A stretch of 7,800 nt of DNA, from assembly GCA_020024155.1 (NCBI GenBank), contig JAHHUE010000070.1, positions 1-7,800 of the forward strand. Direction: 5' to 3'. This document shows positions 4,915-7,800 of the stretch, piece after piece; the first letter of the stretch is position 1, and each line of letters starts with the position of its first letter. This DNA comes from Oscillospiraceae bacterium. GTDB lineage: Bacteria; Bacillota; Clostridia; Oscillospirales; Ruminococcaceae. Below the pieces are notes generated by a model. That model was not told the DNA's origin. It saw only the letters and a list, made by a program, of their open reading frames with translations, and ran no database searches. The position numbers were made by a program, and so were the translations under genes.

Positions 4915-5409
4915 ATGGTTTTATCAAGTATTTGCCTTGCAATAAGCGTTATTATGCCCTATGTTTTTCATTTTGCTGGCCCACAAAGTGGAACAATGTT
5001 TTTGCTTTTATTTTTGGGAATTGCTATATCTGCTTTTATCGTTCCAATAAAATACACTATTCTTATCGCAATTCTTGCACCGGTTATAAATCATCTTGTA
5101 TCAGGTATGCCACCTGTTCTGATTATTTATTTTATGATTGTTGAAATTGTATCTTATGGTATGATACTAAGTATTTTAAATAAAAAAATAAATTCATTTA
5201 TAAGTATTGGTTTAGCCTTAGTATTATCTCGTTTGGTATACATTTTTACTATTTTAATTTTTACTAATATCTTTAATCTTTCACTGCCGTTTGCAAGTTT
5301 ACCTATATTGTTATCATCAATTATCACATCACTTCCTGGCATAATAATGCAGATACTTATTGTGCCTGTAATTTACAAAGCTTATTCCAAAACAAATTTA
5401 ATACACTAA
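4915..5409 (+). CDS. ECF transporter S component, substrate unknown
   Basis: This very hydrophobic protein of at least 164 residues has about five or six membrane helices. It resembles substrate-binding S components of energy-coupling factor transporters, which work with a shared ATPase/EcfT module to import vitamins or metals. Supporting features are the opening NMVLSSICLAISVIMPYVFHF, the loop LVSGMPP (62-68), and the following helix LIIYFMIVEIVSYGM, all common in the clostridial 'ECF transporter S component' group. The start is uncertain. ATG 4915 has no ribosome binding site. The frame is open upstream to a stop at 4864-4866 and encodes KLKTKKPYTKN, like the usual basic leader of this family. 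AAAGGA at 4870-4875 precedes an ATA at 4879 where an ATG would be expected. The gene may therefore begin at a rare or mutated start codon. No energy-module genes are nearby. Confidence 0.75.
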   Translation: MVLSSICLAISVIMPYVFHFAGPQSGTMFLLLFLGIAISAFIVPIKYTILIAILAPVINHLVSGMPPVLIIYFMIVEIVSYGMILSILNKKINSFISIGLALVLSRLVYIFTILIFTNIFNLSLPFASLPILLSSIITSLPGIIMQILIVPVIYKAYSKTNLIH

Positions 5410-5411
5410 AC

Positions 5412-5448
5412 AAAAAAGGTATCATATCTTACTGATATGATACCTTTT
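5412..5448. terminator. Bidirectional terminator between ECF gene and nuclease gene
   Basis: A perfect 15-bp stem (5414-5428 with 5434-5448, AAAAGGTATCATATC and complement) has a five-base loop. The T tail is TTTT on the + strand and TTTTTT on the - strand. It serves both converging genes: it starts a few bases after the ECF stop and lies 11 bases beyond the nuclease stop. Confidence 0.93.
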
Positions 5449-5458
5449 AAATTATCTG

Positions 5459-6397
5459 TTATGGATGACATCTGTCACAAGGAGAATAACCTTTTTCAAT
5501 AAGGTCATCATGAGTGCCAACAATTTCTTTTTTGTTTTGTGGTTTCATCTTATCCACACTTGAACACTCTGGAAAATGGAACACTTTACTGTTTTTATTT
5601 ACGATATAAGTAATTTCTCCATCAGTTGTTTCATTTTCTGGTTCTTTTTGTTCTGTTTGGGCTGCTTTGCTCTCTCCTGTTGCATAATTTATTTCTACAC
5701 CAGGCTGAACATTATAAGCATATACACAGAAATTTATGCCATCTCCGTTATCTTCAACGGAATAACCCTCCATAAGAACACCGTCAGCAACAAGGTTATC
5801 CCCTTTAAAAATAGGAGTAACTCTGTACATAACATGATTGTTAGTTTCTTTTATATAGTCAGCAACCTTGTTTTCAAGTGACAACATACCTTGAATATTA
5901 AGGTATCTTGTTCCGGTAATAAGATTTTGTTTATTTGCGTTTTCAGCAGTAAGCTGATATCCAATTAAGTGACAACGGTTATACAAATATTTGCCATCAA
6001 CAAAATCATATTTTGCCATCTGCCAGCCACTTGGCTTAACCTGACCAATACTGCCCCTTTCTTCTGTTGGCATTAAATCTCTACCAATGCAGGAAAAAGC
6101 AACGCCACATCTTCCAAGGCTGTCAAGCTCGCTGTATGATTCAAAAGATTTAGTTGTAATTTCATCTTCTGTAAAGTACGGTTTGTTGTTATTAACCTCT
6201 ACATAAGCCTTATCCGTATAGATAGGCACACTATCAAGAGAAAACTCTGTGCTTTGTACAACACTGTTTTGCTGTGTTGACGCATTACTTGATGGGTTTA
6301 CAGAGCTATTGTTATTATCAACACCGTTCGCACAACCGGTGAGCAGAGAGAGTGTAACGATGACTGATAATATAACATTATACAATTTATTTTTCAT
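5459..6397 (-). CDS. Secreted lipoprotein nuclease (NucA/EndA-type, DNA/RNA non-specific) with C-terminal Ada-like Cys cluster
   Basis: This is a 312-residue protein. A lipoprotein signal (1-21) ends in LLTGC, so Cys22 should be acylated and the protein held on the outer face of the membrane. A Ser/Asn-rich linker (about 23-50) follows. The nuclease core (about 65-230) has YNRCHLIGYQL with the presumed catalytic His143, and ENANKQNLITGTRYLN with presumed metal-binding Asn158, the pattern of Firmicutes beta-beta-alpha-metal nucleases of the NucA/EndA kind. After a Glu/Lys-rich linker (about 243-260), residues 263-312 read YIVNKNSKVFHFPECSS and end GYSPCDRCHP. Cys278, Cys307 and Cys310 plus a His (274 or 311) suggest a zinc site like the Ada metal-binding fold. 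AAGGAG lies eight bases before ATG 6397. It probably degrades extracellular nucleic acid for scavenging. A role in DNA uptake is possible, but no competence gene is nearby. Confidence 0.9.
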   Translation of the reverse strand: MKNKLYNVILSVIVTLSLLTGCANGVDNNNSSVNPSSNASTQQNSVVQSTEFSLDSVPIYTDKAYVEVNNNKPYFTEDEITTKSFESYSELDSLGRCGVAFSCIGRDLMPTEERGSIGQVKPSGWQMAKYDFVDGKYLYNRCHLIGYQLTAENANKQNLITGTRYLNIQGMLSLENKVADYIKETNNHVMYRVTPIFKGDNLVADGVLMEGYSVEDNGDGINFCVYAYNVQPGVEINYATGESKAAQTEQKEPENETTDGEITYIVNKNSKVFHFPECSSVDKMKPQNKKEIVGTHDDLIEKGYSPCDRCHP

Positions 6398-6450
6398 TCT
6401 ATGTACTCCTTATTTTGTATATTGTACGGCTTTATATAATAACATAAACT

Positions 6451-6480
6451 ATTAAAGAAATAAACCGAATAAGGTTACAA
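6451..6480 (-). promoter_or_regulatory. Weak candidate promoter of the nuclease gene
   Basis: On the - strand, TTGTAA (6475-6480) and TTTAAT (6451-6456) are 18 bases apart, matching sigma-A boxes in four and five of six positions. In such AT-rich sequence this could be chance. The leader would be about 50 bases. Confidence 0.3.
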
Positions 6481-6517
6481 TTTAATATATATGAGCCATT
6501 TATCGACAATACTGTAA

Positions 6518-6558
6518 CTAAAAAATAAAAAGGCATACTTTTGTATGTCCTTTTATTT
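6518..6558 (-). terminator. Terminator of the lipoprotein/PH-domain operon
   Basis: In the - direction, arms 6543-6558 and 6523-6538 form a 16-pair stem with one G-U pair and one mismatch and a four-base loop. It is followed by a T-rich tail (TTTTTATTTTTT, partly within the stem). It begins 10 bases after the PH-domain gene stop. Confidence 0.8.
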
Positions 6559-6568
6559 CAATATAATA

Positions 6569-6937
6569 TTATAAAATATGTGATGCAATGATATTATCTA
6601 ATTTACGAATATCAGCACCTTTGGCAAGGTTAATTTTAATATGACCTGCTCTTGTCCACAATTCTATTTCTGCGTTAAAATCAATTCTGCCTGCATTTTC
6701 ACTTGAATACATATTTATGCTTTTATATGGCAAAGTATAAATTTCAACTTTTTTACCGGTTATACCCTGAGAATCACGCACAATAAGGCGTTTATTGGTA
6801 AAAACAGCAACATCCCTTATTGTTTTGTATGCACATTCAGGAACTTCTCCCTCAACAAGCATATCATATATATCATTTGGAACAGCACACTCCATTCCAA
6901 AAGTCCAAACTGCTAAAGGTTGCAAATCATTTGTCAT
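6569..6937 (-). CDS. Bacterial PH-domain protein (bPH_1/YvbH-like)
   Basis: This is a 122-residue soluble protein without signal peptide or membrane helix. Nearly the whole chain fits a single bacterial pleckstrin-homology fold. The telling run is AYKTIRDVAVFTNKRLIVRD (36-55), then QGITGKKVEIYTLPYKSI (57-74), IELWTRAGHIKINLAKGADI (91-110) and a final helix DIRKLDNIIASHIL. This is the common pattern of 'PH domain-containing' proteins in Firmicutes, whose role is unknown. ATG 6937 is preceded by AAGGAG. The gene begins 14 bases after the lipoprotein gene, and both are closed by the terminator at 6518-6558, so they are almost certainly co-transcribed. bPH proteins form ring-like oligomers in known structures. 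Any link to the partner lipoprotein is inference. Confidence 0.88.
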   Translation of the reverse strand: MTNDLQPLAVWTFGMECAVPNDIYDMLVEGEVPECAYKTIRDVAVFTNKRLIVRDSQGITGKKVEIYTLPYKSINMYSSENAGRIDFNAEIELWTRAGHIKINLAKGADIRKLDNIIASHIL

Positions 6938-6951
6938 AAATATTCATCTCC

Positions 6952-7554
6952 TTAACCAAAATCTTTTTGCATATCGTCAGGTATTGTATAAGTATCAAAT
7001 TCTTTTTTTGTTTTAAAATCTATGTAGTGTATAACTGTTTTTTGAGATGGGTCACCTTCTATAAAATGATATGTTTGTACAATAAGTCCAATGCCAAAAA
7101 CTGCAAAGCTATCAAAGCCTTTTTCAAAAGCAGCTTTGTCTACTATAAGTTTGCAGTCAGTTAAATCATCATTAAACTCAAATTCTTTAATTGATGCAAA
7201 TTCTTCTGCTGGAAACATATCTTCCAATTCTTTTTTTATTTCATCAAGCATTTGTTTATGCTTTTCTTTTGACATACTGATTGTTATGCTTCCGTCTTCA
7301 TTGATTTCAACTTTTTTCAAAGTTTTATCTTCTTTTATTCTTTCAGCATATTCTTCAGCGCTTTCATCTATAAATTTTTTCCAAAATGATGGTGCAAAAG
7401 TTATCTGAACACCTGTAATCTTTTCTTCAACAACAACTTCATTATTGCCGGAAGATGATTTATCGCTTGATGAGCTATCCTTAGTGTTGTTGCTGCAAGC
7501 AGTAAAATTAAACAACATTACAAATGTCATAAGCAATGCCAATATCTTTTTCAT
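6952..7554 (-). CDS. Lipoprotein of unknown function
   Basis: This is a 200-residue protein. The start is ATG 7552-7554, because GGAGG lies five bases upstream. A TTG 12 bases earlier would place the ribosome binding site inside the gene. Residues 1-19 are a lipoprotein signal peptide (MKKILALLMTFVMLFNFTA) with Cys20 as the acylation site. Phe at -3 is less usual than Leu. A Ser/Asp/Asn-rich tether (about 21-42) follows, then an alpha/beta domain with a charged helix (SAEEYAERIKEDK) and another (KEKHKQMLDEIKKELEDMF). The C-terminus reads VIHYIDFKTKKEFDTYTIP. I do not recognise a family, though short clostridial lipoproteins of this type are common. It is the first gene of a two-gene operon with the PH-domain protein, under the promoter and inverted repeat at 7604-7646. 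Confidence 0.85.
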   Translation of the reverse strand: MKKILALLMTFVMLFNFTACSNNTKDSSSSDKSSSGNNEVVVEEKITGVQITFAPSFWKKFIDESAEEYAERIKEDKTLKKVEINEDGSITISMSKEKHKQMLDEIKKELEDMFPAEEFASIKEFEFNDDLTDCKLIVDKAAFEKGFDSFAVFGIGLIVQTYHFIEGDPSQKTVIHYIDFKTKKEFDTYTIPDDMQKDFG

Positions 7555-7603
7555 AACTTCCTCCAAAAAGGTCTAAAATACTATATTTATCCTTAACATT
7601 TTA

Positions 7604-7632
7604 AGTATAAGTATATCTAATGCCTTAGTCAA
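7604..7632 (-). promoter_or_regulatory. Sigma-A promoter of the lipoprotein/PH-domain operon
   Basis: On the - strand, TTGACT (7627-7632) and TATACT (7604-7609) are exactly 17 bases apart, each matching consensus in five of six positions. The start would be near 7597, leaving a leader of about 40 bases to ATG 7554. Confidence 0.8.
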
Positions 7633-7646
7633 TAGATATACTTATA
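7606..7646. repeat. 14-bp inverted repeat overlapping the promoter, probable operator
   Basis: Arms TATAAGTATATCTA (7606-7619) and its exact complement (7633-7646) are separated by 13 bases. One arm overlaps the -10 box and part of the spacer. The other ends exactly at the upstream edge of the -35 box, which lies in the loop. The arrangement suits a dimeric or tetrameric repressor that encloses the promoter. No regulator gene is adjacent in this window. Confidence 0.6.
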
Positions 7647-7649
7647 TCT

Positions 7650-7800
7650 GTACATTTATATGCAATAACAATCATATTATTTTGCTTTTTATATGGATTT
7701 TGCCATAAAATTGATTATAAATTGGAAATATAAATTATATATTTAATAAAAATTTTATATTCAAAAATCACTATTTTACAAACAAAAACCCAAGCTTAAT
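7650..7800. other. AT-rich stretch with no recognisable gene
   Basis: No frame here looks coding on either strand, and I found no RNA gene, repeat or convincing promoter. It is probably the upstream region of the lipoprotein operon and of whatever lies to the right of the window. Confidence 0.5.

Noticed and set aside
1..7800. CRISPR arrays, insertion sequences, riboswitches, toxin-antitoxin or defence modules
   Set aside because: I found no regularly spaced repeats, transposase motifs, conserved riboswitch-like leader, or recognisable defence domains on either strand.

Overview
The window comes from an AT-rich, endospore-forming low-GC Gram-positive bacterium, most likely a member of the Clostridia. 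The evidence is a spoVT gene followed by the short clostridial form of the spoVA operon (spoVAC, spoVAD, spoVAEb only). Strong GGAGG-type ribosome binding sites, lipobox lipoproteins and many intrinsic terminators agree with this. The species cannot be told from the sequence.

Layout. Positions 1-633 (+) look like a scar of decayed genes: the 3' end of an unidentified gene, the C-terminal half of a DUF2975-like membrane protein without a start codon, and a short orphan coding tail, closed by a terminator. Positions 739-1539 (+) hold a membrane-anchored, divergent LytR-CpsA-Psr (LCP)-like protein with its own terminator. Positions 1587-2079 (+) hold a small uncharacterised gene with a near-consensus sigma-A promoter. 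It is split by an apparent one-base deletion near 1923, and its reading frame resumes to 2053, just before a shared terminator. Positions 2165-4587 (-) are the forespore cluster spoVT-spoVAC-spoVAD-spoVAEb. A candidate sigma-G promoter lies in front of spoVT, and an AbrB-type palindrome sits between its -35 and -10. Positions 4686-4845 (+) carry a tRNA-Arg(ACG) unit with promoter and terminator. Positions 4915-5409 (+) encode an ECF-transporter S component whose real start is unclear. Positions 5459-6397 (-) encode a secreted lipoprotein nuclease of the NucA/EndA type with a C-terminal Ada-like Cys cluster. Positions 6569-7554 (-) form a two-gene operon, a lipoprotein followed by a bacterial PH-domain protein. 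Its sigma-A promoter is embedded in a 14-bp inverted repeat. The last 150 bases show no gene.

How the parts work together. SpoVT is a forespore transcription factor that tunes part of the sigma-G regulon, and SpoVAC/AD/AEb form the machinery that moves dipicolinic acid into the spore. Here the regulator and the channel genes appear to share one transcript. A terminator-like hairpin between spoVAC and spoVAD could set their relative output. The remaining genes (cell-envelope LCP-like protein, vitamin-type transporter subunit, secreted nuclease, lipoprotein/PH pair) are ordinary independent units separated by terminators.

No clearly new defence or mobile system is visible. The most rewarding signals are regulatory: the spoVT promoter palindrome, the intra-operon hairpin that is complementary to the spoVAEb ribosome binding site, and the operator-like repeat at 7606-7646.
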